This document shows positions 50,963 through 59,885 of a stretch of DNA of 64,000 nt, in pieces (positions within the stretch are counted from its first letter, which is position 1; every line of letters begins with the position of its first letter). The notes under the pieces were generated by a model that saw nothing but the letters and a program-made list of their open reading frames with translations, did no database searches and was not told where the DNA came from. The stretch comes from Polaromonas sp. (GTDB lineage Bacteria > Pseudomonadota > Gammaproteobacteria > Burkholderiales > Burkholderiaceae_C), in NCBI GenBank assembly GCA_021737975.1, contig JAIPCZ010000007.1, positions 35,010 through 99,009 of the forward strand, read 5' to 3'. The translations under genes and the position numbers were made by a program.

Positions 50963-51295
50963 ATGGCCAGTGAACTGATCAAACATGTGTCCGATGCGTC
51001 GTTCGACGGCGATGTGCTGCAATCCACTGTGCCGGTTCTGGTCGATTACTGGGCGGAATGGTGTGGCCCCTGCAAAATGATCGCTCCCATCCTGGACGAA
51101 GTCTCGGCGGCCTATGAGGGCAAACTGCAGGTGGCCAAAATGAATGTCGATGAAAACCGCGATATTCCCGCCAAGTTCGGCATTCGCGGCATCCCCACCC
51201 TCATGCTCTTCAAATCGGGCCAGCTGGCTGCCACCAAAGTGGGCGCCATGAGCAAAGCCCAGCTGGTGGCCTTTATCGACCAGCAACTGGCCTGA
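50963..51295 (+). CDS. trxA: Thioredoxin
   Basis: General disulfide reductant, 110 residues from the ATG at 50963, which is preceded by TTAGGAAAAACC. The active site is [18 protein letters not shown] near residue 33, with the cis-Pro in [11 protein letters not shown]. The track start 96 nt upstream is unsupported. A clear terminator follows. The trxA-rho order is widespread in proteobacteria. Confidence 0.97.
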   Translation: MASELIKHVSDASFDGDVLQSTVPVLVDYWAEWCGPCKMIAPILDEVSAAYEGKLQVAKMNVDENRDIPAKFGIRGIPTLMLFKSGQLAATKVGAMSKAQLVAFIDQQLA

Positions 51296-51327
51296 TGATC
51301 GCCTGAGCGCCTCTTGCGCACCCGCTC

Positions 51328-51355
51328 GCCCCGGTCAACCGCCCGGGGCTTTTTT
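51328..51355 (+). terminator. Rho-independent terminator of trxA
   Basis: GCCCCGG and CCGGGGC form a 7-bp GC stem with an 8-nt loop, followed immediately by TTTTTT, starting 33 nt after the trxA stop. Confidence 0.85.
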
Positions 51356-51501
51356 CCTGTCATAATCCCAATCACTCGCTGCCCCCCATCCAGGGTCAGC
51401 TCGAGCCAGAGGCGCAAAGCCAATGCGACTTGAACCAGCACAAGTCCGTCGCGCCAAAATTTTCCCTCCCGGCAGATTCCAAATACACACCGAGCCACTC
51501 C

Positions 51502-52764
<1,263 letters not shown>

Positions 52765-52788
52765 TCAGGCCAACCACTTCGGCTGCAC

Positions 52789-52794
52789 TATAAT
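52789..52794 (+). promoter_or_regulatory. Probable -10 box of the rpmE promoter
   Basis: TATAAT lies 90 nt before the rpmE ATG in the rho-rpmE gap, with no convincing -35 hexamer. The leader holds two copies of the palindrome TTGCGCAA, which could fold. Confidence 0.4.
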
Positions 52795-52884
52795 CTAACG
52801 TTTTAGCGAAAAGTACGAACGACTTTTAATTGCGCAATGGGTTGCGCAAGGGTCGGCGCGGCTAACGCAACTGATGGAGAAATC

Positions 52885-53142
52885 ATGAAAGACGGCATTC
52901 ACCCCAACTACCGCGAAGTTTGCTTCCTGGACTCGTCCAATGGCTTCAAGTTCGTGACCCGCTCTTGCGCCAACGCCAAAGAGAAGATCACAATGGAAGA
53001 TGGCCGCGAACTGCCCCTGTTCAAACTCGACACCTCGAGTGAGTCGCACCCCTTCTATACCGGCACACAGAAATCCGTGGACAACATGGGTGGCCGCGTG
53101 GAACGCTTCCGCAACCGCTTCGGCAAGACTGCTGCCAAGTAA
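52885..53142 (+). CDS. rpmE2: 50S ribosomal protein L31, type B
   Basis: An 85-residue large-subunit protein starting [20 protein letters not shown] at 52885 after GGAGAAATC. It lacks the zinc CxxC pair of type A L31 and has the type B insert ([15 protein letters not shown], then [10 protein letters not shown]). Zinc-free L31 is often expressed when zinc is scarce, but in betaproteobacteria it can be the only copy. A terminator follows. Confidence 0.95.
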   Translation: MKDGIHPNYREVCFLDSSNGFKFVTRSCANAKEKITMEDGRELPLFKLDTSSESHPFYTGTQKSVDNMGGRVERFRNRFGKTAAK

Positions 53143-53165
53143 GCAATCCCTAGCGCTTTGCCAAA

Positions 53166-53195
53166 GGCAGCCGGGTTATTCCGAGCTGCCTTTTT
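53166..53195 (+). terminator. Rho-independent terminator of rpmE
   Basis: GGCAGC pairs with GCTGCC, with a further CGG/CCG extension inside the stem, followed by TTTTT. It starts 23 nt after the rpmE stop. Confidence 0.8.
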
Positions 53196-53231
53196 CTTTG
53201 CGCTGACGCCGGCCCTTCGCCCCACGCCCCC

Positions 53232-54968
53232 GTGAACCAGCCCACACCTGCCATCGTCACGCAAGCCGGCGTCAAGCGCCTGCCACGCCTGGCGCTGCTG
53301 CTGTTTTGCCTGGCCTATGTGCTGCCTGGTTTTTTGGGGCGCTCCCCCTGGAAGCGCGATGACATCAGCACCTATGGCTACATGGCCGAACTGGCTCGTG
53401 GCGCTGCTGACTGGTGGCACCCGGCACTGGGCGGCATGGCGCCTGAGGTCGATGCCTTGCTGCCCTATTGGCTGGGCGCCTGGGCGATCCAACTGGCCCC
53501 CGCCTGGCTGAGCCCCGACCTGGCCACCCGCCTGCCCTTCATGGGACTGCTGGTGCTTGCGCTGGTCGCCACCTGGTACGGCACGTACTACCTGGCACGC
53601 AGCCCGCTGGCGCAACCGGTGGCCTTTGCCTTTGGCGGTGAAGCGCAACCCACGGATTACGCGCGCGCCATTGCCGATGGCGGTTTGCTGGCCTTCATCG
53701 CCTGTCTGGGGCTGGCCCAGCTGGCCCACGAAACCACCCCGGCGCTCACACAGCTGTGTTTTACCGCCTTGCTGTTTTACGCCATGGCCGCCCTGCCCTA
53801 CCGGCCCTTTGCCCCGGGCTTGAGCGCCGCGGTGGCGCTGTTGGGGCTGACACTTTCTGGCGCGCCAGCCTTGGGCCTGTTTTTGGGGCTGGGCGGCACC
53901 GCCCTCTACCTGCTTGCGCCCTCAGCCGAAAGCTCGAACAAAAAATGGCGGGCCAGTGGCCTGGCACTGATGTCGCTGGGCTGCGGCTTGCTGGCACGCT
54001 ATTTGAACTTGTGGCACTGGCGCATCGACCTGCCCCAAGCCGACCTGGCAGAGTGGCAGAGCCTGGGCCGTCTTTTTCTGTGGTTCACCTGGCCCGCCTG
54101 GCCGCTGGCACTCTGGACACTCTGGCGCTGGCGCCGCCAAATCTTCAACATTCGTTTCACCGGTCTGCACCTTTGGCTGCCGATCTGGTTTGTCACCGTG
54201 GCCAGCGCCGCCACATTGACCACCAGTGCCGCGGACCGCTCCCTGCTTCTGGCCCTTCCCGCGCTGGCGGCGCTGGCAGCCTTTGCCCTGCCCACGCTGA
54301 GCCGCAGTGTCAGCGCGCTGATTGACTGGTTTACCCTGATTTTTTTCACCGGCTGCGCCCTGGTGATCTGGGTGGTCTGGATTTCCATGCAAACAGGCTT
54401 TCCGGCGCAACCCGCAGGCAACGTGGCGCGCTTGGTGCCGGGCTTTGTTCACAGCTTCTCGCTGGCACCCTTTTTAATGGCGCTGGCGGCCAGCCTGGTG
54501 TGGGCCTGGCTGGTCAAATGGCGCGTCGGGCGGCACCAGGCGGCGATCTGGAAAAGTGTCGTGCTGCCCGCCGGTGGCGCAGCCCTGAGTTGGTTGCTGC
54601 TGATGACCCTGTGGCTGCCGCTGCTGGATTTCGCCCGCAGTTATGCACCTATGGTCAAAGTGGCCACGTCAGCCATCCAGCAGAGGCCAGGCTGTGTGGC
54701 AACGCTGGGCTTGAACCGGGGTCAAATCGCGGCCTTGCAATTTCATGGCCAACTTCAACTGCAGACACTTGATTCGCGCAACAACTGCCGTTGGCTGATC
54801 GCAGACATCGACACCGCAAGCAAGCGGCCCGACCTCACAGGGGGCCCGGAGTGGCAACTGCGTCGCTCGATGGGCCACCCCGCGGAGCGGAAGGATTCGA
54901 TCTGGTTGTACGAGCGTCGCTTGCAGCCGCCGCCGGCACCACCCGCTGCGGTGGAAAAACAAGGCTGA
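53232..54968 (+). CDS. Polytopic membrane protein, glycosyltransferase GT-C/ArnT-like
   Basis: A 578-residue inner-membrane protein with about ten to twelve hydrophobic helices and a short C-terminal soluble tail. The first loop after helix 1 has SPWKRDDISTYGYMAE, acidic residues placed as in GT-C enzymes that use polyprenyl-phosphate sugars (ArnT, PMT). Helices such as LLALPALAALAAFALPTL are plain. The start is GTG. Substrate and product are unknown. The 3' end overlaps the converging phoR by 134 nt, so one of the two ends may be less conserved. Confidence 0.75.
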   Translation: MNQPTPAIVTQAGVKRLPRLALLLFCLAYVLPGFLGRSPWKRDDISTYGYMAELARGAADWWHPALGGMAPEVDALLPYWLGAWAIQLAPAWLSPDLATRLPFMGLLVLALVATWYGTYYLARSPLAQPVAFAFGGEAQPTDYARAIADGGLLAFIACLGLAQLAHETTPALTQLCFTALLFYAMAALPYRPFAPGLSAAVALLGLTLSGAPALGLFLGLGGTALYLLAPSAESSNKKWRASGLALMSLGCGLLARYLNLWHWRIDLPQADLAEWQSLGRLFLWFTWPAWPLALWTLWRWRRQIFNIRFTGLHLWLPIWFVTVASAATLTTSAADRSLLLALPALAALAAFALPTLSRSVSALIDWFTLIFFTGCALVIWVVWISMQTGFPAQPAGNVARLVPGFVHSFSLAPFLMALAASLVWAWLVKWRVGRHQAAIWKSVVLPAGGAALSWLLLMTLWLPLLDFARSYAPMVKVATSAIQQRPGCVATLGLNRGQIAALQFHGQLQLQTLDSRNNCRWLIADIDTASKRPDLTGGPEWQLRRSMGHPAERKDSIWLYERRLQPPPAPPAAVEKQG

Positions 54969-56259
54969 ACACCGATCCCTTGCCCACCGTGCTCTCAATC
55001 GACAAGTTGGCCCCGTGGCGCTGCGCCACATGCTTGACGATGGCGAGGCCCAGGCCGGTGCCCCCTGTTTCACGCGAGCGGCTGCGGTCAACCCGGTAAA
55101 AGCGCTCTGTCAGGCGGCCCAGGTGCTCAGCCGCAATCCCGGGGCCGGTGTCAACCACCGAAAAAACCACGCAAGCGTCTGCCCGCTGCCGGACACTGAC
55201 CGTGATGTGTCCCCCGGGCGGGGTGTAGCGCACGGCGTTGCTGACCAAATTTCCCATGGCACTGAGCAGTTCACTGGCGGTGCCAGCCAGGAAACCGTCA
55301 AAGGCGCAGTCAAAAACAAACTGGTGGTCAGTCTCGCTGGCCTCACCCATCACTTGGGACAGCGCCTGCGCGTCAGTCTCGAGCTGGCGCATCAAGACCG
55401 GCACCGACACCCGGGACTCCACCCCGGGAGGGGGGCTGCCTTCGAGTTTTGACAGTGTCAGCAAATCGCTCACCAGGGTTTGCATGCGGTCAGCCTGCTG
55501 CGCCATCAGCGCCAGATACTGTTGACGCTCGGACTCGTCGAGCCTGAGCGTTTGCAGGGTTTCCACAAAACCTGCCAGGACCGTCAAGGGGGTGCGAATT
55601 TCGTGCGACACATTGGCCACGAAGTCGCGGCGCATGGCCTCGGCCTGCTCCAGCACCGTGATGTCACGCGACAGCAGCAGTTTGCGTCCGTCACCATAGG
55701 GATGAAGCTGTACCGACAGGGTGACCGGTCGCGCCGGGCTGCTGTCTCGCCCGGGCATGGTCAGGCTGCTGCCAAAGTCGCCCTTCGCCAAATAAGCGGC
55801 AAAGCCGGGTTCGCGCACCAGGTTGCCAATGGTCTGCATCAGGTCACGTTGCAGATCCAGACCGAAATGCGCTGCAGAGGTCTGGTTGCACCACTCGATG
55901 CGCGCCTCGCCATCGAGCAGCATGACGCCATTGGGCGAGACCTGCAGGGCCGATAAAAAATCATGCAGACGCGCCTGGCTTTCAAGCGTCTGACGCTCGC
56001 GCTGGCGCAAGGCGCGACGCACCCGGGTGGTGATGTCGCCCCAGACGCCAGACACCGCGCCGCCCTCGGCGCTGCCGCCGAGGCGCAGCCAGTTCAGGAA
56101 TATGCCGGCTCGTGCACTGTCAACCAGGAACCAAATGGAGGCAGCAAGCACCAGACTGACCGGCACGGCCTGACCACCGGGCCAATGCGTGTCAAGCCAC
56201 CAGCCCAACAGGCCAGCCGTCAGCAGGCACCCCAAAAAAAGAACAAAACGACCCAGCAT
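54835..56259 (-). CDS. phoR: Phosphate regulon sensor histidine kinase PhoR
   Basis: Membrane kinase of the phosphate response, 474 residues. Two N-terminal hydrophobic segments (about 2-18 and 30-48) are followed by a PAS domain near 110-200 (VSPNGVMLLDGEARIEWCNQ), the phosphorylated His in FVANVSHEIRTPLTVLAGF, and ATP-binding motifs NLVSNAVRYTPPGG, DTGPGIAAEHL and GGTGLGLAIVKHV. The last 40 residues are a low-complexity tail that overlaps the opposite glycosyltransferase-like gene. It follows phoB by 13 nt. Confidence 0.95.
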   Translation of the reverse strand: MLGRFVLFLGCLLTAGLLGWWLDTHWPGGQAVPVSLVLAASIWFLVDSARAGIFLNWLRLGGSAEGGAVSGVWGDITTRVRRALRQRERQTLESQARLHDFLSALQVSPNGVMLLDGEARIEWCNQTSAAHFGLDLQRDLMQTIGNLVREPGFAAYLAKGDFGSSLTMPGRDSSPARPVTLSVQLHPYGDGRKLLLSRDITVLEQAEAMRRDFVANVSHEIRTPLTVLAGFVETLQTLRLDESERQQYLALMAQQADRMQTLVSDLLTLSKLEGSPPPGVESRVSVPVLMRQLETDAQALSQVMGEASETDHQFVFDCAFDGFLAGTASELLSAMGNLVSNAVRYTPPGGHITVSVRQRADACVVFSVVDTGPGIAAEHLGRLTERFYRVDRSRSRETGGTGLGLAIVKHVAQRHGANLSIESTVGKGSVFSLVFPPQRVVPAAAASDARTTRSNPSAPRGGPSSDAVATPGPL

Positions 56260-56272
56260 AAAGGCGCCAGAC

Positions 56273-56980
56273 TCAGGCCGACTTTGTCAACAAGGCTTGC
56301 ACGGTCAGGCGATAGCCCGCACCGCGCACGGTTTCCACCATCTGCCCAGCTTCGCCCAAGGCCTCACGCAGGCGCTTGACATGCACATCCACGGTGCGCT
56401 CCTCGATGAAGACGTGGTCGCCCCACACCTTGTCGAGCAACTGCGACCGGCTGTGCACACGCTCGGCATGCGTCATCAGGTAATGCAGCAACTTGAATTC
56501 GGTCGGCCCCAGCTTCAGCAACTGCCCCTGGAACGTGACGCGGTAAGTTCCGGCATCAAGACACAAGTCACCCACGTTCACCTGACCTTCATCCTGCTCG
56601 GGCGCGCGCCGGCGCAGCACGGCACGGATGCGTGCCAGCAGTTCCTTGGTGGAGAACGGTTTGGCAATGTAGTCGTCAGCGCCGGCATCCAGACCCGCCA
56701 CCCGGTCGACCTCGTCACCACGCGCAGTGAGCATGATGATGGGCACCGCCTTGGTACGCGGGTGAGAACGCCAGCGTTTGGCCAACGACAAGCCACTCTC
56801 CCCGGGCAACATCCAGTCGAGCAAGATCACGTCGGGCAACACGGCATCCAACTCCACTTGGGCCGTGGCACTGTCCATGGCCCAGACCGGGCGAAAGCCG
56901 TTGTGCCGCAGATTGACCGAAATCAGTTCGGCAATGGCGGGCTCATCCTCAACCACCAGCACGCAAGGCACACGTCTCAT
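56273..56980 (-). CDS. phoB: Phosphate regulon response regulator PhoB
   Basis: OmpR-type activator that binds Pho boxes, 235 residues. The receiver has CVLVVEDEPAIAEL, the phosphoacceptor Asp in VILLDWMLPGESGL and the Lys in DDYIAKPFSTKEL. The winged helix ends with VDVHVKRLREALGEAG and VRGAGYRL. ATGA overlap with phoU. Its targets probably include the two Pho boxes at about 58.18 and 59.82 kb. Confidence 0.96.
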   Translation of the reverse strand: MRRVPCVLVVEDEPAIAELISVNLRHNGFRPVWAMDSATAQVELDAVLPDVILLDWMLPGESGLSLAKRWRSHPRTKAVPIIMLTARGDEVDRVAGLDAGADDYIAKPFSTKELLARIRAVLRRRAPEQDEGQVNVGDLCLDAGTYRVTFQGQLLKLGPTEFKLLHYLMTHAERVHSRSQLLDKVWGDHVFIEERTVDVHVKRLREALGEAGQMVETVRGAGYRLTVQALLTKSA

Positions 56981-57678
56981 TTCAGCACCGACTCGATGTC
57001 TTCCAGCGAGGTGTGTCGCACATCGGCGCCCTTGACAATGTAGATGATCAATTCGGCAATGTTCTTGGCGTGATCACCAATGCGCTCAATCGCCTTAGCC
57101 AAAAACAGCAGGTCCAGGCTGGGCGAAATCATCCGCGGGTCTTCCATCATGTAGGTGATGAGCTTGCGCACAAAACCGTCGAATTCCTGGTCAATCAAGT
57201 TGTCTTCCTTGAGGATCGCCAGCGCTGCCGCAGTGTCGAGCCGGGCAAAGGCATCAAGCGACTTGCGCAGCAGGCCCGAGGCCATGTCAGCGGCCACACG
57301 CAACTCAATCGATGGCAGCGAGCGCGGCGCACCGCTTTGGATGATGGAGCGCACCATGCGGGCAATTTTCTCGGCCTCATCACCGACCCGCTCCAAATTG
57401 GCGGTGGCTTTGGATATCGCGATCAACAGGCGCAAATCGCGCGCGGTGGGCTGGCGCCTGGCAATGATGCTGGAAAGTTCGCGGTCAATCTCGACCTCCA
57501 TGGCGTTGACGTTGACCTCAGCGGCCGTGACCTGGTCGGCCACCTCCACGCTGAATTGCGACAAAGCGTAAATGGCTTGGCGAATCTGCGACTCGACCAG
57601 ACCGCCGAGCTCCATCACGCGGGTGGAGACCGAACTGAGTTCGCTGTCGAATTGACTTGATAAATGTTTCTCGCTCAT
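56977..57678 (-). CDS. phoU: Phosphate signalling protein PhoU (copy 1)
   Basis: Negative regulator connecting the Pst transporter to PhoR, 233 residues with two PhoU helical repeats. Metal-binding-type motifs are VNAMEVEIDRELSSIIARRQ and DEAEKIARMV, and the late IERIGDHAKNIAELIIYIV. A second phoU begins at 63779; the first 74 residues compared by eye are about three quarters identical. This copy is first in a phoU-phoB-phoR operon facing away from pst. Confidence 0.95.
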   Translation of the reverse strand: MSEKHLSSQFDSELSSVSTRVMELGGLVESQIRQAIYALSQFSVEVADQVTAAEVNVNAMEVEIDRELSSIIARRQPTARDLRLLIAISKATANLERVGDEAEKIARMVRSIIQSGAPRSLPSIELRVAADMASGLLRKSLDAFARLDTAAALAILKEDNLIDQEFDGFVRKLITYMMEDPRMISPSLDLLFLAKAIERIGDHAKNIAELIIYIVKGADVRHTSLEDIESVLK

Positions 57679-57897
57679 GTAAATCCCTTGTTGTCCTTGT
57701 TGCTAAACCGAAACATGCTGGTCATGTCGTCTTCTGTTTCCTAGCGCGTGGGCTTCATGAAAATAATGCCATTTGGCTCATACCTGTCGAGTTCACCGAA
57801 AAACATACGCAAAAAATAGACAACGCTGTTCGATGACCTGAACCTGTAGCTAGCCGTCAGAATAATAAAGCCCATTGCAATCCCCCACCCGCGACAC

Positions 57898-57939
57898 CCA
57901 GAACCAGAACCAGAACCAGCACCAGCACCAGCACCAGCA
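57898..57939. repeat. Hexamer tandem repeat (CCAGAA)3(CCAGCA)4
   Basis: Seven perfect 6-nt units in a row: three CCAGAA then four CCAGCA, followed by CATTGTC. A tract this regular can change length by slippage. It lies 220 nt upstream of phoU copy 1 and outside any credible gene. Confidence 0.9.
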
Positions 57940-58112
57940 CATTGTCATCTTTTACCTGTGTCCTCGCTGCCAAGAAAATGGCACCCAAAACCCGGATGCC
58001 GTGGCGACCAGACCAGGCCTGATCAAACCATTTTTAATGAGGAATCCTCAGACTGAACGCAATAACTGACGCAAGCTGTGTAAGTCGACACCGGCTAATT
58101 TACGACCAAAAT

Positions 58113-58129
58113 AAGTCAACTTTGTGACA
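58113..58129 (-). promoter_or_regulatory. Possible weak Pho box facing phoU-phoB-phoR
   Basis: Read on the minus strand, this 17-nt stretch matches the repeated CTGTCAT pattern at roughly 12 of 17 positions; one half (TGTCAC) is good and the other is poor. It lies about 430 nt upstream of phoU, which is far for an activator site. Confidence 0.25.
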
Positions 58130-58176
58130 AGTCAGGCATTTTTTTGATTCATCGAGATGAATCCATCACCATTCAG

Positions 58177-58194
58177 GTGTCATTGAACTGTCAT
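58177..58194 (+). promoter_or_regulatory. Pho box upstream of the small gene and ppk2
   Basis: GTGTCATTGAACTGTCAT contains two TGTCAT half-sites starting exactly 11 bp apart, the PhoB direct-repeat spacing. It lies about 128 nt before the start of the 94-residue gene. A possible -10, TATGCT at 58216, is farther away than in the pstS promoter. Confidence 0.75.
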
Positions 58195-58321
58195 CAAAAT
58201 AGGTGCTCTGTCGGCTATGCTTGCGCAAAAACAATAACAACGGCTCCCCAGTCTGCCATGCTTTTGATCAATCGCTTGCAATGTCTGGACCATCTTTAAC
58301 CCTGTCGAATGGAATTGAACC

Positions 58322-58606
58322 ATGCTTGCCATCAAAAAAGCCCGCAAACTGATAGAAAACAACCCCAACGATACCGCCGCAAAAATCATTGCGGCGCTGG
58401 TGCTGGCACTCGAAAGCGAGACCTCCCTGTCGGTCGCACAACTGTACTCACTCGACGACAAGCGCTTCGAACTCGCGCTTGAAATCCTGAACGAATGGCG
58501 ACTGGACCGGCACTATGCCAGCAAACTGCGCCTAGTCGATTCCAGCGCCGTGGCACAGGGTTTGGTCAACGCTGCCCCAGCTGCGTCAGTCCCAAAGTCG
58601 GTCTGA
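58322..58606 (+). CDS. Small hypothetical protein, probable Pho regulon member
   Basis: A 94-residue cytosolic protein I do not recognise. It is mostly helical: an N-terminal basic segment (AIKKARKLIENNPNDTAAKI), an Ala/Leu helix (IAALVLALESETSLSVAQLY), then FELALEILNEWRLDRHY and a low-complexity Ala/Ser/Val tail. The first part resembles a single TPR-like hairpin. No signal peptide or membrane span is visible. It sits between a Pho box and ppk2 (33-nt gap), so induction by phosphate starvation and a link to polyphosphate metabolism are inferred. Confidence 0.75.
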   Translation: MLAIKKARKLIENNPNDTAAKIIAALVLALESETSLSVAQLYSLDDKRFELALEILNEWRLDRHYASKLRLVDSSAVAQGLVNAAPAASVPKSV

Positions 58607-58639
58607 GCTTGAACCGTTCAAAAAACGCAGGAGTCAAGT

Positions 58640-59557
58640 TTGGAACTGAATGAAGAAACACTGATCCAGCGCATCCGCCGCGATCTGGCCGACAGCAACG
58701 ACGAAGAGTTTGAGCTCGAACTTGAAGACCACAACCTTGATGAGGCGGGCGAGAGCGGCCTGGACGTGACGTCCGAGGCCTACCGTAACAGTCGAAAACA
58801 GTACTTCCGTGAGTTGTTCCGGCTGCAGGGTGAGTTGGTCAAACTGCAGGATTGGGTGGTCAAAACCGGTCAGAAAATTGTGATCTTGTTCGAGGGACGC
58901 GACGCCGCCGGCAAGGGCGGCACCATCAAACGCATCACCCAACGACTGAACCCGCGGGTATGCCGGGTGGCTGCTTTGCCGGCACCCAATGCCCGCGAGC
59001 AAACCCAATGGTATTTTCAGCGCTATGTGGCACACCTGCCCGGCGCCGGTGAAATGGTGTTGTTCGACCGCAGCTGGTACAACCGGGCGGGCGTGGAACG
59101 CGTCATGGGCTTTTGCTCTGACGAACAGTACGAAGAATTTTTCCGCTCGGTACCCGAGTTTGAAAAAATGCTGCTGCGCTCGGGCATCACCCTGATCAAG
59201 TATTGGTTTTCCATCTCGGATGAAGAGCAGCAGATCCGGTTTTTAGGGCGCATTCACGACCCGCTGAAACAGTGGAAACTGAGCCCGATGGACATGGAGT
59301 CACGCCGCCGCTGGGAGGAATACACCAAGGCCAAGGAGGTCATGTTCGAGCGCACCCACATTCCGGAGTCACCTTGGTGGGTGGTGCAGGCGGACGACAA
59401 GAAAAAGGCCCGGCTCAATTGCATTCACCACCTGCTGGGCCGGTTCGATTACCACGAAATCACACACCCACCGATCATGCTGCCGCCGCGCGAGCGCAAC
59501 GAAGACTACGTGCGTCTGCCGGTTCCCAACGAAATCCTGGTGCCGGAAGTCTATTGA
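58640..59557 (+). CDS. ppk2: Polyphosphate kinase 2
   Basis: A PPK2-family enzyme that transfers phosphate between polyphosphate and nucleotides, 305 residues. The start is TTG at 58640 with CAGGAG upstream. Walker A is FEGRDAAGKGGTIKRIT near residue 90, and Walker B plus lid motifs are LFDRSWYNRAGVERVMGF and DPLKQWKLSPMD. The first 50 residues are an acidic extension (EEFELELEDHNLDEAGE). Single-domain PPK2 enzymes can prefer making GTP/ATP from polyphosphate; direction and nucleotide cannot be decided from the motifs. It follows a Pho-box gene and precedes pst. Confidence 0.93.
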   Translation: MELNEETLIQRIRRDLADSNDEEFELELEDHNLDEAGESGLDVTSEAYRNSRKQYFRELFRLQGELVKLQDWVVKTGQKIVILFEGRDAAGKGGTIKRITQRLNPRVCRVAALPAPNAREQTQWYFQRYVAHLPGAGEMVLFDRSWYNRAGVERVMGFCSDEQYEEFFRSVPEFEKMLLRSGITLIKYWFSISDEEQQIRFLGRIHDPLKQWKLSPMDMESRRRWEEYTKAKEVMFERTHIPESPWWVVQADDKKKARLNCIHHLLGRFDYHEITHPPIMLPPRERNEDYVRLPVPNEILVPEVY

Positions 59558-59609
59558 GAACAAATCAAAAACCGCGCGCACTTCGAAAGACTGACCGCCA
59601 ACACCTGAC

Positions 59610-59819
59610 TCAGGATTTCTTCAGCAGCCCGATCACTTCGGCATCTTCAAGCGCATCGAAGTACTGGTAACACGGCCTGTCCGCCCGGGAGCACGCGGGC
59701 GCTTCCAGGTAAATCCCCTCGACGACCCACTTAGCGACCCTGGCCAAGGTCTCGGGTGCAAGCCCGCCAGCGCTTGCGCCGGTCACCCGACAATTGTTCA
59801 AAGCTTGCGAAAATGTCAC
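59610..59819 (-). CDS. Possible small protein in the ppk2-pstS gap
   Basis: A 69-residue minus-strand ORF in a 328-nt stretch with no other gene. The translation looks protein-like toward its end (KWVVEGIYLEAPACSRADRP, then YFDALEDAEVIGLLKKS), but I know no matching family. Its ATG lies inside the pstS Pho box, so PhoB binding would sit on its own start, and no ribosome site is obvious. It may be a chance ORF or a gene starting further in, for example at the GTG near 59786. Confidence 0.35.
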   Translation of the reverse strand: MTFSQALNNCRVTGASAGGLAPETLARVAKWVVEGIYLEAPACSRADRPCYQYFDALEDAEVIGLLKKS

Positions 59820-59830
59820 GTAATTGTCAC
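59814..59830 (+). promoter_or_regulatory. Pho box of the pstSCAB promoter
   Basis: TGTCACGTAATTGTCAC holds two perfect TGTCAC half-sites 11 bp apart. It replaces the -35 element of the pstS promoter. Confidence 0.85.
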
Positions 59831-59840
59831 ACTCTCTACA

Positions 59841-59846
59841 TACACT
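59841..59846 (+). promoter_or_regulatory. Probable -10 box of the pstS promoter
   Basis: TACACT begins 11 nt after the end of the Pho box, the spacing expected for PhoB-activated sigma70 promoters. It implies a 5' leader of roughly 30-35 nt before the pstS ATG. Confidence 0.6.
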
Positions 59847-59885
59847 TCCCGTTGTGGATTTGAATCAACAACCGAAAGGACTCAC

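Larger units (their letters stand above)
57679..58321. other. Divergent intergenic region between phoU and the small Pho-linked gene
   Basis: About 640 nt without a credible gene; the 64-residue ORF at 57875 is mostly a translated hexamer repeat. It is AT-richer than its surroundings and holds a hexamer tract, a possible weak minus-strand Pho box and a strong plus-strand Pho box. It should contain the promoters for both divergent operons. Confidence 0.7.

Noticed and set aside
57875-58069. 64-residue ORF between phoU and the small Pho gene
   Set aside because: Its middle is the translated hexamer repeat (NQNQNQHQHQHQH) and the rest is not protein-like; no ribosome site.
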